Positions 47,695 to 57,096 of a stretch of 64,000 nt of DNA are shown one piece after another. The DNA comes from Mantamonas sphyraenae (Eukaryota > CRuMs > Mantamonadidae): positions 62,001 to 126,000 of the forward strand of contig JAPMXV010000039.1 in the NCBI GenBank assembly GCA_026936335.1, written 5' to 3'. The position numbers and the translations under genes were made by a program. The notes beneath the pieces were generated by a model. That model was not told the DNA's origin. It did not search any database and was given only the letters and a program-made list of their open reading frames with translations. Position 1 is the stretch's first letter. Each line of letters begins with the position of its first letter.

Positions 47695-47868
47695 GGTGCG
47701 CGAACTGCCAAAGGTTGCTCGTCCTCGTCCATCGCAGAAGGTGGAAGGAAACCGTGCAAGCCCGGCAGTGCTGGGCTTGTCTCCTGTGAGCACTGTGGAA
47801 GACGAAGATTAACCCCCTGGGAATGAACATGGCCTTGGTTCTCAATGTGTGTTTGCATTGTGTGCAAA

Positions 47869-48957
47869 TCAGGCAGAGATGCCGACTTGCTTCTGGAAAT
47901 CCAACTCGTTCTGGGCCTTGAACACCTTCTCGATCTTGCCGTCGAAGAAAGAGAAGATGTACACGTACTTGCCGGCGTAGGACTGGTTGGTGGCGCCGGT
48001 GCCATTGTAGTCTGCGCCGGAGAAGGTGCCTTGTGCGGAGACAAGGACAACGACCTTGTCGTCGTCGCAGAGGACGTCGAGAAGCTCGATGGCATAGTCC
48101 GGGAACGAGGCATGCAGGGTAGCCTGGACCTCCATGTACTCTTGCACGGTGGAGACGCCAGTGACGCCCTCCACAGTGGCCTGGGAGGTGAAAAGGCCAG
48201 CAATCTCGTCCCAACCTGAACAAAGTACAGCGAGTGCGGGTCAGCGAGGGTCCGGGAGGGTGCGAGGACAAAGGGCATGCGTCGTGCAGGATGGGAAACA
48301 TGGAGCGGCCACTGGCTCTTTGTGCACGGGTAGCCACGTGGGGCCGGGTCGGGCAATTTGCAGGGCGGAAAGGTTGCGGCGGGAGGGGATTTTCGCGTTT
48401 GCTGAAATGAAAGCGAGAGAAAACGGGGACGGACGGAGTGTTGGGAACCTACCTCCTTCGGCAGTGTAAAGGGTCATGATGACCTTCTTGACAGCAAGCT
48501 CCTCCTCATGCTCAGTCTCCTTGAGGTGTTCGCGCATGAGGGTGCCGCGGATCTCGTTGAGGAGATGCTGGAAGCTGGTCTGCTGCCAGGTGATGAACTG
48601 GCCGCTGACATCGGAGGAGTATTCGGCGCTCCAAATGATGAGGGTGCTGTTTTCCTCGGTGATGCGCTTGCATGAGACGCGGGTGAGGGCTGCGTCGACC
48701 TCGGAATCGTGGTTGAGACCAACGAGCTCGTAGGCGAGAGTGTACTCCTGGTCGTTGAGCTCGATCAGCTGGTGCTGCTGCTGCTCACCGGACTTCCATG
48801 TGACGGAGCGCACAGCACCCACTTCGGTCTGGTTGGCGACGTCGAGGGCGTCCACCGAATCGATGAGGTGCAGGGGAAAGTCAAACTTGCGCAGGGAGGC
48901 CCAGACAGCGTCAATGGGCAGAGGAACGATGGCCGAAGCGGAAGCAGAGGTGGACAT
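47869..48957 (-). CDS. SRPBCC (polyketide-cyclase-like) plus SnoaL/NTF2-like fusion
   Basis: Two exons (48957-48453, 48215-47869) give 283 residues; the junction splits a Gly codon. Exon 1 encodes an SRPBCC/Bet v1-like helix-grip domain: PLPIDAVWASLRKFDFPLHLID, a central beta region and a long C-terminal helix (FQHLLNEIRGTL). Exon 2 encodes an NTF2/SnoaL-like cone: WDEIAGLFTSQATVEGV, then YVYIFSFFDGKIEKVF. Each domain binds a small hydrophobic ligand in other proteins, but no catalytic residues can be assigned, so the ligand is unknown. The intron lies exactly between the two domains, which fits exon fusion. No signal peptide is seen, so it is probably cytosolic. It is divergent from the Maf gene (88 bp between starts). 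Confidence 0.75.
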
Positions 48958-49045
48958 GATAGCGTGTAGCGAGCAGTTGGGTTGTTGGGGTTGTTGCGCT
49001 GGATCAAAGGGCGTGTGAGCAAACACCCCAAACGGTTCCAAAACG

Positions 49046-49298
49046 ATGATTCTGCAGCATCTGAAGAAGCTGAATGGCAAACGAATTGTGTTGGCGAGTG
49101 GTTCGCCACGCAGGAAGGAGCTTCTTGAGCAGGTGGGTCTGCAGTTTGCGGTGCAGCGGAGCAGCTTCGAAGAGGATCTTGACAAAGGGTTGTTCTCCGA
49201 GCCCGGAGAGTATGTGCGTGCCACCGCTCGTGGAAAGGGCGTGGATGTATGGAAGACATTGGGGGAGGAAGCGATGTCGGGGACAGGGACAGAGACAC

Positions 49299-49330
<32 letters not shown>

Positions 49331-49963
49331 TGTGGGGAGGGTTCAGAGACAACGGTTGTGATCGCCTGTGACACCACGGTGGTGGTGGAAAACAGCATTC
49401 TGGAGAAGCCGGCAGACGAGGAGGAGGCAATTTCCATGTTGAGTCGCTTGAGTGGCAACAGTGTGGATGTGATCAGTGCGGTGGTGTTGCTTGTGGGGCG
49501 GACAGGTGCGGACGCGGACTCGGACGCGGTGGTGGAACGCAGCTGGTTTGAAACCACCAAGGTGCATTTTGCAGAGCTGGACCAGCAGGAAATCGAAGCT
49601 TACGTGGCCACGGGTGAGCCCATGGACAAGGCAGGGGCGGTGAGTGGTGTTGCTGGATGAGGGAGTGAACAAGAGCGAGAGAAGGAGCACGGCTGTTCAT
49701 TCTGTGTGTGCTGGGTGGGTGGGGGGGGGGGGAAGGGAAATGGTGACAGTGACTGACACAACCAACAACAACACACACCGGGATGCGGTTTGTTTGTGTG
49801 TGTTGTGTGTGTGTGTGTGTCTGTGGGGCAGTTTGGCATCCAAGGCCAAGCGGGTGCGTTGATCACAGGCATAGAGGGAGACTACAACACTGTGGTCGGG
49901 TTTCCGTTGCACTCGTTCTGTGCCCATGTGGCCAGGCTCGTCGAGGAGGGAGTCCTGGCGTGA
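49046..49963 (+). CDS. Maf/HAM1-like nucleotide pyrophosphatase
   Basis: Two exons (49046-49639, 49832-49963) join at phase 0 to give 241 residues. Motifs of the Maf family (also the N-terminal half of animal ASMTL) are present: the P-loop-like LASGSPRRKELL, ACDTTVVVENSILEKPADEE, MLSRLSG, and in exon 2 FGIQGQAGALITGIEGDY plus VVGFPL. Maf enzymes hydrolyse dTTP, UTP and modified nucleotides to monophosphates. A Ser-rich insert of about 20 residues, with ten consecutive AGC codons (49301-49330), interrupts the fold before the ACDTTV motif; it probably forms an external loop. The intron carries a G12 run and a (GT)n tract. No methyltransferase half of the ASMTL type follows. Confidence 0.9.
49301..49330 (+). 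repeat. In-frame (AGC)10 serine tract
   Basis: Ten AGC codons in the Maf gene, in frame. Such trinucleotide runs recur in this window: TCG runs in the CCDC57-like and F0/SAM genes, and GCT on the plus strand in NSUN2. Confidence 0.95.
49721..49820 (+). repeat. Intronic G12 homopolymer and (GT)n tract
   Basis: G12 at 49721-49732 and an alternating TG run near 49797-49820, both inside the Maf intron. Similar CA/TG runs sit in introns near 4567, 5320-5360 and 19797. Confidence 0.9.
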
Positions 49964-50395
49964 ACAGCTTGTTCATGAGGACAGAGAGAGGGCCTCAAGG
50001 GAGTCTGCATGCGAGGCAGCTCTGGACACACATCCCCCCACCTGCTCCCACCAACGAGCATGCAAAGACAAGCAAAGAGGAGTGCGGCCAATGAAAATTG
50101 AACGAATGACATACACGCGGGGAGTGGAAGGGGCGGAAGGGGGACACCAATCCAGCTGGCACAGGTGTGGTGAAGGCAAAAGGATGATCGAAAGCCCATC
50201 AGAGGTGTTCCTCAGCTCATTACGTGCGTAACAAGGTTGGGGAGGCTGCGTTTCCTAGTGCATTGACGTGCGTTCACAACCACTCATCCCGCGGGTTTTG
50301 AACATCTCAATGGATGGATCTGGTGGAGCAGCGCAGGAAGAACGCCAGCGAGACAAACATTCCCCAAGCACACCCGTGCAGAACCAGCCGCAACG
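49964..50395. other. Intergenic, nothing recognised
   Basis: These 432 bp lie between the Maf stop codon and the start of the membrane coiled-coil gene. No conserved ORF, RNA or repeat is visible. They should hold the Maf 3' UTR and the promoter and 5' UTR of the next gene. Upstream ATGs near 50310 are out of frame with the downstream CDS. Confidence 0.5.
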
Positions 50396-52723
50396 ATGCA
50401 CAGTAGCACGGTCGTGCCTGGAACACCTGCCATGATGGACGAGGCGTCCAGAGACAGCAAGAAGCAGGCAGGAGCGGGCAAACAAGTGGGCTCCAAAAGC
50501 CAGAAAAGGAAGGAAAAAACTCGCAGAGGGGACACTTCGGACCAGCTTCGCACGTATGACGAGTGGAAGCCACACCCTGCGGTGTTGGGTACGGATTTCG
50601 ACCAGCGACCCGTGCATTGGATGCTGATTCTCGTGTTTGTTGTGTTTGTGATCTTGCTGGTGGCTATTGTGCTCACGATGCAGACTGCCTACTTCGACAA
50701 CCTCAGCTATTTCTCGGCTGTGGTGGGTCAGTGGCTGGCTGCTGTCCTGCTCATTGTGTTTCTGGCTTGGTGGTTCTTTCGCAAACCCAAGAACACAGAC
50801 ACGGAGCTTGCAGAGGACGCAGCGCCCGCGCAGCAAGGGGTAGACGCTGAGAACGAAATTCGGCGGGTGGAGCTTCTGGAGGATGAGCTGGAAGAGCAGC
50901 GAGCCCGCACGGCGGAGCTTGAACGTCAGCTCAAGGCAAAGGCAGAATCAGACAAGGACACACCCAAGGGAAGCGATGAGGAGGACGATGGGGCACGTGT
51001 GAAGGAATTGGAAAAGGCGTTGGAGGCGGCGCAACGGCGAGCGGCAGAACTGCAGACTCAACTGGAGGCCGGAGGAAGGGACAAGGACGAAGATGGGCGA
51101 GTGAGGGACCTGGAAGAGGAGCTGGCAGCTGTGCGCAAGGAGTTGGAGGCGGAGCAAAAGCGTGTGGCGGCTTTGGAGGCGAGTCCCGAAACGGGTGAGA
51201 GCCAAAAGGAACTTGCGGACGCCAAGGCAGAGTTGGCACGTCGCAAGGACTACGACACGCTGAAACAGCGACTGGTGGCATTGGAGTTCAAGCTGGCCAA
51301 GAGCATCGGACGCAAGGAGAAGCTGAAGCAGACGGTGGAGGAGCTGAACAAGGAGTTGGATTTGGCGCACGAGCAGTTTGAAAAGTCGCAGGAACAGGTG
51401 CTGGAAACCATCCAAATGATGGAAGAGGACCATCGGGTGAACACCGAACTGCAGGCGTCGTTGGATGAGGCAGAGGCAGAAAACGCCAAGCTTGAGGAAA
51501 AGCTGCGTGCACTGGGCACGGAGTTGGACGATGCGCTGCACAAGCTGCACGACGTGGAGGAGACGAATGCAGGTGCAGTCGCTGGTGGAAGCTCTGGTGC
51601 GGATCTGAGTTTGGAGCAACTGCTGGAGAGGCTGCAAGAGGCGCTGAAGGGATTGGACGAGTTGAGCAGTGATGCGGAGACGCGAGCGGTGCCCGTGCAC
51701 GCGCAACTGTCACAGCTGCTGGGTCACAAGGAAGCAATGCAGGAGCTGGACGGAGTGCAGACGGAGAACAAGGCGCTGAAGAAGGAACTGGAGGCGCAGC
51801 AAGAGAAGCTTGGACAATGGGCACCCACGCTGGTGATGGTCGGGGTCACGTTGCAGGGAGCCGATCTGCAGGACGAGGCGCTGATGGACCAGTTGGAGGC
51901 ATTGAAACTTGTGGCGGATGCGCTGAACAGCGAGAACAAGGTGCTGCGTGATAGGCTGGCAGAAATGGAGGCTCGCGAGCCACAGGTGGAGTACGTGACG
52001 CTGCTGGAGCGTGTGGAGACGCTGACACGCGAGATTGTGGAGCGCGAGACGACAATCCACGAGCTGGAGGTGCGCGTGGTGACGGTGACGAAGGAGTACG
52101 ACGAGCTTGCCGAGGCCGTGGATGCGCAAGAGTGCGGCAACTGCAAGCTGTTGGAGAAGCAGGTGGGTCAGATGGAGCAGGCCAAGAAGGATGCCGAGGC
52201 GGAGTTGGAGGCGTTGAAGGAGTTTATGGAGGCGGAGAAGAAAGTGTGCCATCAGGAGAAGGAGGAGCTTCAGCGGCAGATTGCCGAGCTGCATGACCGT
52301 CTGAAGCAGGTGGATCAGGCGGGTGAAGCAGAGCGAGAGAAGGAGATCAAGGAGGCTTTGGCGACCTATATGAAGCTGAAAGCCAGGCTGGGAATCGAAA
52401 TCGTGGACCATGGCGGCAAGGGAGTGCGCATCTCCACGGTGATGGATGAGCAGAGTGGCGACCTTGCCGGCGCGGAAGTGAACGATGTCATCACTGATGT
52501 GGATGGCCATCCCATCCGATCGCGCAAGGACTTCCGCAATGTGTTCAAGAACTATGTGTTTGCGGGTGAGGTGGTGCCGTTCCAAGTGCTGCGCAACAAG
52601 CGTGTGCACAGGCAGCTCATGTTCACCGTGGGTGCTCCCGGTTATCTGCCGCTCGAGGTCAAGGCCCTGCGTGACAAGGTGCGACATCTGTTGCCGGACA
52701 AGAAAGGCATGGTCGCGGGTTGA
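50396..52723 (+). CDS. Two-TM coiled-coil protein with C-terminal PDZ domain
   Basis: Single-exon ORF of 775 residues. A Lys-rich N-terminus precedes two membrane helices (about residues 75-95, LILVFVVFVILLVAIVL; about 106-127, VGQWLAAVLLIVFLAWWFF). A long heptad coiled coil (about 140-660) is rich in Glu, Leu, Lys and Gln. The C-terminus (about 665-745) fits a PDZ fold: LGIEIVDHGGKGVRISTV in place of the carboxylate-binding loop strand, then AGAEVNDVITDVDGHPI and the FRNVFKNYVFAGEVVPFQV strand pair. The topology suggests a hairpin-anchored tether on an endomembrane with a cytosolic rod ending in a PDZ domain, similar in concept to golgins. No specific family is recognised. The gene end is convergent with the next minus-strand gene (41 bp). 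Confidence 0.75.
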   Translation: MHSSTVVPGTPAMMDEASRDSKKQAGAGKQVGSKSQKRKEKTRRGDTSDQLRTYDEWKPHPAVLGTDFDQRPVHWMLILVFVVFVILLVAIVLTMQTAYFDNLSYFSAVVGQWLAAVLLIVFLAWWFFRKPKNTDTELAEDAAPAQQGVDAENEIRRVELLEDELEEQRARTAELERQLKAKAESDKDTPKGSDEEDDGARVKELEKALEAAQRRAAELQTQLEAGGRDKDEDGRVRDLEEELAAVRKELEAEQKRVAALEASPETGESQKELADAKAELARRKDYDTLKQRLVALEFKLAKSIGRKEKLKQTVEELNKELDLAHEQFEKSQEQVLETIQMMEEDHRVNTELQASLDEAEAENAKLEEKLRALGTELDDALHKLHDVEETNAGAVAGGSSGADLSLEQLLERLQEALKGLDELSSDAETRAVPVHAQLSQLLGHKEAMQELDGVQTENKALKKELEAQQEKLGQWAPTLVMVGVTLQGADLQDEALMDQLEALKLVADALNSENKVLRDRLAEMEAREPQVEYVTLLERVETLTREIVERETTIHELEVRVVTVTKEYDELAEAVDAQECGNCKLLEKQVGQMEQAKKDAEAELEALKEFMEAEKKVCHQEKEELQRQIAELHDRLKQVDQAGEAEREKEIKEALATYMKLKARLGIEIVDHGGKGVRISTVMDEQSGDLAGAEVNDVITDVDGHPIRSRKDFRNVFKNYVFAGEVVPFQVLRNKRVHRQLMFTVGAPGYLPLEVKALRDKVRHLLPDKKGMVAG

Positions 52724-52764
52724 TCCGTTTTGCGGCAATGAAGTGTGTTTTGTTTCGTCATTCG

Positions 52765-53859
52765 TCACGCCACCGTCTGTTGCTTCTGTCTGACATTGCT
52801 TCGCATGGCGTGAAGAGCAGCCAAGCGTTCCTTGGTGCGCTTCAAACTGGCATCCTTTTCCGATCGGCGTTCAATGACCGGCGTGAGCACTTCCTCGTCG
52901 TCGGACGACTCTGCGTCGTCTTGCACCAGTTCGTCAAGTTCCATTTTGCGCACAGCTTCCACATGTGCGGCTACGCTTGATCTCTCCAATTTCACATCGT
53001 CTTCGTCGTCCTCGTCTTCATGGACGTTGCTTGGTGTTCCGCTGCTGGCGGCAGGACTTGCCCCATTTTGGGGTGGGTTCTTCTCGGAGGCCTCCACGGC
53101 CACCGATGCTGATGGGGAGGAAGCCACGGGAGAGGACGATGGATTGTGTGATGTGGTGTGTTCGGGTGTGGTGTGCTCTGTCTGCCGTTGGGGAGCAGGT
53201 TGGGTCCGTTCCAGGGTGTGCTTCTCTTCTACCACCGGTGGCAGTGCATCCACAGCGTTCTCGGCGTGTCGTTCGCCTTCCTTGCGCCCTTCGTTGGGAT
53301 ACCACTCGTCTTCGGTGTCCATTCCACTCTCATCGCCCGTCTCCAAGCCGCTGTCGTCGTCGGAAGCCAGGTTGTCCTCCGGACCGTTGTCCACATTCCT
53401 TCGCCTTTTCCTTCGTCGCCTCCTCTTGCGCTTTCCCTTTTTCTTGCTGGACCGCGAACCCGTCCTTTTGCTGTTGCGCCCCACAGGAAGCATGTATCGC
53501 GGACTCACGTCGCCCTGAGACTCGTCTGCCGACCCAGGGCTTCTTCCAAACAAAAAGCTGGGTGATGGTGGCAACGTCTTCAGCTCCGCCAGTCGCTTGT
53601 GGATGGTTTCGTTTTCCTTCTCGTACGGATTGTTCTGTCGCCACCTCATATACGCTGTGGTTGGCCACTCGTCACCACCGTCGTCGTTCCCCTGCGGCTC
53701 CTGCGGCGTCGTGGGACTGTGCTGTTGTGGCGGTGCATCGGCTGGCTCCAGAGGCCTGGGCGACATCTGCACCACCAGCTCCTCATGTCGTTGACGAGGC
53801 AGCCCCTGTTCCAGATCATGGTGGTGCCATGGCGACTGTGCGTGTTCTGTGTCCTCCAT
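52765..53859 (-). CDS. Unknown low-complexity protein with a basic core
   Basis: Single-exon ORF of 364 residues from the ATG at 53859. I do not recognise a family. Visible features are a short ordered segment (YMRWRQNNPYEKENETIHKR) and a strongly basic run, KKKGKRKRRRRRKRRR, that would serve as a nuclear or nucleolar localisation signal. Acidic/Ser stretches follow (ASDDDSGLETGDESGMDTED), and a C-terminal helical region has charged residues (VEAVRKMELDELVQDD; KERLAALHAMRSNV). The composition suggests a nuclear, largely disordered protein. The frame stays open upstream to 54090, overlapping the carboxypeptidase gene, but the 53859 start leaves a 50-bp divergent promoter gap. Function unknown. 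Confidence 0.55.
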   Translation of the reverse strand: MEDTEHAQSPWHHHDLEQGLPRQRHEELVVQMSPRPLEPADAPPQQHSPTTPQEPQGNDDGGDEWPTTAYMRWRQNNPYEKENETIHKRLAELKTLPPSPSFLFGRSPGSADESQGDVSPRYMLPVGRNSKRTGSRSSKKKGKRKRRRRRKRRRNVDNGPEDNLASDDDSGLETGDESGMDTEDEWYPNEGRKEGERHAENAVDALPPVVEEKHTLERTQPAPQRQTEHTTPEHTTSHNPSSSPVASSPSASVAVEASEKNPPQNGASPAASSGTPSNVHEDEDDEDDVKLERSSVAAHVEAVRKMELDELVQDDAESSDDEEVLTPVIERRSEKDASLKRTKERLAALHAMRSNVRQKQQTVA

Positions 53860-53909
53860 GGGGGGCCGGGGGAATTTTTGGCTTGCGACGGTCGGGGCAG
53901 TGCCATCCG
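53860..53909. promoter_or_regulatory. Very short divergent intergenic region
   Basis: Only 50 bp separate the divergent ATGs of the basic unknown protein and the M14 carboxypeptidase. Either the promoters overlap the opposing coding sequence or one start lies further downstream. No motif is evident. Confidence 0.35.
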
Positions 53910-55196
53910 ATGCTGCATGCAAACCACCGTCTTCCTGTGCTGTTGCCGGTGCTGGTGCTCGTGATTGTGTTGGGGCCGTGGGTGGGCTGTGGGGTGGCGG
54001 CGGAGACGGAGACGGAGGGGAAACCTGATTACTCGGTGTATCGGGACGCGAAGCGGTTCGAGAGCGATTTGTTGGCGAGGGCAAGCGCACACAGAGCCAT
54101 CATGCGGCTGTACAAAGGCAAGGAAAGCACAGAGGATGGAGATAATCTGTACATGTTGCGGATGAGCAACTTCAACCGGACAACAGGACGCGGTGGGCAG
54201 GCGAAAACGCGTGTGTTGTTGTCGTTCGGAGAGCACGCTCGCGAATTTCTTCCCGTGGAGTTGTTCTTTGAGTTTGTGGACTGGCTGGCTGAGGGATGGG
54301 CAGCCACGTGTCTGTCCCAACACAACTACGCGTCTCGGTTTGTGCTGGACAATGTGGAGCTGTTGATGGTGGGCATGGTCAACCCATCGGGGCGACGACG
54401 ACTGGAGCGGACGGGTGATCACTGCTGGCGCAACAATGGCCGCGGCGTGGACATCAATCGCAACTGTGGGCACAATTTTGGGGGCGTGGGTAGCTCCAGC
54501 GAACCCACGGCTGAGGATTACCGTGGCAAGCATGTGTTCTCCGAGGTGGAGGCACGGTTCATGCGAACGCTGGCCGTCGAACACGGACCTCTGGACGGCT
54601 TTCTGTCTTTGCATTCGGGCATCCAACACATATACTTGCCCTACGCGGACAGCCAAAGCCGTCGAACAGGACGAGTGCCTCGAGAACACGCACGCATGCT
54701 GGAATTGGCACGGCGAGTGAGCAAGGCGGTGGACGACGGCGCATACTTCACTCAGGTGGGCAGTGCCAACCAGCTGATGGAGTACACCGCCGATGGGACA
54801 CTGTACGATTACATGGAATCGGTACACCATGTGCCGTTCAGTCTGGCGGTCGAGTTGTGGGGCGACGGAGCAAACCAACCCAACTGCTTTGCCGGATTCA
54901 ATCCGCCTGCGGCCGAGTTGCCGCGCGTGTTGCAAACCCTGCGTCCACTGGTGTTTGAGTTTGTGGTGCAGGTTGTGTGGCAGCAGACTGGACAGCAATA
55001 CCTCCCCCATGGCCAAACCCAAGACCAGTTGAACGCAATGGGCAAGCTGCAGAAGGACAGGTTCAACGGCAAGTGGCCCAGTTTGTTGGCTCGATTGTGC
55101 GCTGCTTACGACGAGCTGGATTCCATGCAGAGTGTCCTCCAGCAGCTGCAGCACAGCATTAGAGGCCGCAAGAACTCTCCAAAGACGGGCACGTGA
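53910..55196 (+). CDS. Secreted M14 zinc carboxypeptidase
   Basis: Single-exon ORF of 428 residues with a signal peptide (residues 1-30, hydrophobic LPVLLPVLVLVIVLGPWVG). M14 active-site elements are all present: zinc ligands His109 and Glu112 in FGEHAREF, the GVDINRN motif with Asn183 and Arg184, third zinc ligand His235 in SLHSG, and the general base Glu315 in SLAVELWG, preceded by GTLYDYM. It should therefore be an active exo-carboxypeptidase in a secretory, lysosomal or extracellular compartment. Residue choices that set A-, B- or D-type specificity cannot be read with confidence. No pro-domain of the pancreatic type is seen. The C-terminal 70 residues are helical and basic. Confidence 0.9.
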   Translation: MLHANHRLPVLLPVLVLVIVLGPWVGCGVAAETETEGKPDYSVYRDAKRFESDLLARASAHRAIMRLYKGKESTEDGDNLYMLRMSNFNRTTGRGGQAKTRVLLSFGEHAREFLPVELFFEFVDWLAEGWAATCLSQHNYASRFVLDNVELLMVGMVNPSGRRRLERTGDHCWRNNGRGVDINRNCGHNFGGVGSSSEPTAEDYRGKHVFSEVEARFMRTLAVEHGPLDGFLSLHSGIQHIYLPYADSQSRRTGRVPREHARMLELARRVSKAVDDGAYFTQVGSANQLMEYTADGTLYDYMESVHHVPFSLAVELWGDGANQPNCFAGFNPPAAELPRVLQTLRPLVFEFVVQVVWQQTGQQYLPHGQTQDQLNAMGKLQKDRFNGKWPSLLARLCAAYDELDSMQSVLQQLQHSIRGRKNSPKTGT

Positions 55197-55321
55197 GTGC
55201 GTGAATGAGTGAGTGAGCGAGTGAGTGTGTTGGCGATTCCCAATGGATGTGTAGTGTGGACCCACACATGCAGGATGGGGGCTCCCTGCGCGTGTGATGC
55301 CAAAGTCTCTGGTTTTGCGAG

Positions 55322-56999
55322 ATGGGCAAGCACTCAGGCTATGACCTGGTGGTGGCCACCACACACAAGCGACACAAGGAACTGCCACCCATTGTCGGGT
55401 TTGGCGGTGGGTCGCCCGGTGGCTCGGAAAGCAGCCGTGGGTCAGGCGAAAGCGGAGCAGCAGCTGGTGTCGGCGAGACAAACAACGCCAACACGCACGG
55501 AGCAAATGCATGGCGAACCATGATTCAACTGGTAAGTGCAGACACAGTACACAGGGATGCACATGTGCCATGCAGGTGTGCGAGGGAAAAGTCTGTGACC
55601 CGCAGGAGGCTGACAACGTTTCGGACCGTTGGCCGAAATCACCATCCCGCAACACACCCAGGGGGCGTTTGACGTTGCGGACGACGAGCACTCGCCATCC
55701 CAGAGCGACGAGGATGAGCGCAAATACAACGAACGGCCGCAAATGACAGAAGAGCAGCTGGAGGCACTGCGGTTCAAGCGTGAACGGCAGCGGAAGCTTC
55801 GAGAGGTGGGTTTTGTGTGTGGGTGGAATGGTTGGGTGGTACACCCGTCGTTGGGAGAAGGGACGAGGGCTCACATGGGAGGGGCAATGGTCCACTGTGT
55901 GCGAATGCAGCAACAAGAGGCGTTGAAGAAGCTCCACGAGGAGTTTCAGATGGAGTTCCCACAGGATAAGTATCACAACCTGCGGTACAACATCTCGTAC
56001 GCTCGCAACTATCGTATTAACAACAAACACGAGAGCAAACGGCACACAATGACAACTGGGGAGGGAATGGACAGGGGAAGGGAGGGTGGGGGCCGACGCG
56101 GGAGCAGCATGCGAGACAGCAGGGAGACGGGGTTGCTGCTGCCAGGCTACCAATCGCCTGCGTTTGATGTGCGGCGTGCATCGTACACACCCAACTTTGC
56201 CGCCGCGCGACGGGGCCACGACAAAGATGCAGACCAGGCGGCGCTGGAGGCGGAGCAGCGTGTGCGCAAACGCAATGCTCGGCACAAGGCAGAGCGACGA
56301 CGAGTGATGGATCAGCTCATTGAGAACCAGCCGTCGTCGTTGAGGGCCATGATGGTTCAGAAACTGCTCAAGGATGAACGGGAGCAGGAAGAGGGCAACG
56401 AAAACGGTGACGAGGACGATGATGATGAGGAGGAAGAACAAGACGAGTGGTCGTCGGAAAGTTCGAGTTCGGAGGAGGAAAACGAGCAGGCACGGGTGGA
56501 GAAGCTGCGTGCACCGCGAGTGGGACGCAAGTCACGGCGAGTGTCTGACGCAGAGGCCTTTGACATCATGTGGTCTCGCGAGCTGGAGGAACAGCGTCGG
56601 TTGAAACACAAGGAGACACAACGGGCCATCCGCAAGCAGCGGCGAGCAGAACGCAAGCTGCGCGAAGAGAGGCGGCGAGAGCGGGCGCAGAAACGATCCA
56701 AACAGCAGCGGTTGAGCGAAGATGAATGGGCGAGGTTGAACAAACTGCTGCCAGGAGGCATGCTGCTGCCCAACGAGGCTGCCAAGCCCAAGAAGGGCAA
56801 GAAGAAGGGCAAGAACAAGAAGAAGCAGGAGGCGAGCGACAAGAACAGCAACACCACAAGCAGCAGCAGCACAACAATGGCCAAGAAGGACGACGAAGGA
56901 AAGCCACGTGTGCACTCGGCTTCGTCTCAGTCCTCGGCGCACCGCGGTCGCATGCGCATGAACAGCCAACTCGCAAGGGTGATGGAAATGGATGAATGA
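55322..56999 (+). CDS. Unknown charged coiled-coil protein
   Basis: Three exons (55322-55531, 55662-55805, 55911-56999), all junctions phase 0, give 480 residues. The N-terminus starts MGKHSGYDLVVATTHKRHKE. The acceptor at 55661 (CACCCAG) was chosen because every earlier AG leads into a stop or the wrong frame. After the splice, QMTEEQLEALRFKRERQRKL begins a long basic helix. A short distinctive block, FPQDKYHNLRYNISYARNYR, may be the conserved core. A Glu/Asp-rich stretch, another basic coiled coil (RAIRKQRRAERKLREERRRE) and a Lys/Gly-rich segment follow. No family is recognised. The composition would suit a nuclear/nucleolar or cytoskeletal protein. It begins 125 bp after the carboxypeptidase stop. 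Confidence 0.65.
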
Positions 57000-57096
57000 G
57001 TGTGTTGTTGCGCACCCCACCCGTTTGTTGGAATGTTGTTGTTGTCGGCTGCAAGCGTGTGTGGAACAGCGAACGAAAAACACGTCAGGCAATCCC

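Noticed and set aside
49046-49963. Maf gene as the N-terminal half of an ASMTL-type fusion
   Set aside because: A stop codon at 49961-49963 follows the last Maf motif, and no methyltransferase sequence is seen downstream.
53646-56441. 931-codon minus-strand ORF opposite the carboxypeptidase and coiled-coil genes
   Set aside because: It crosses introns and two unrelated genes and has no domain. It is a shadow frame.
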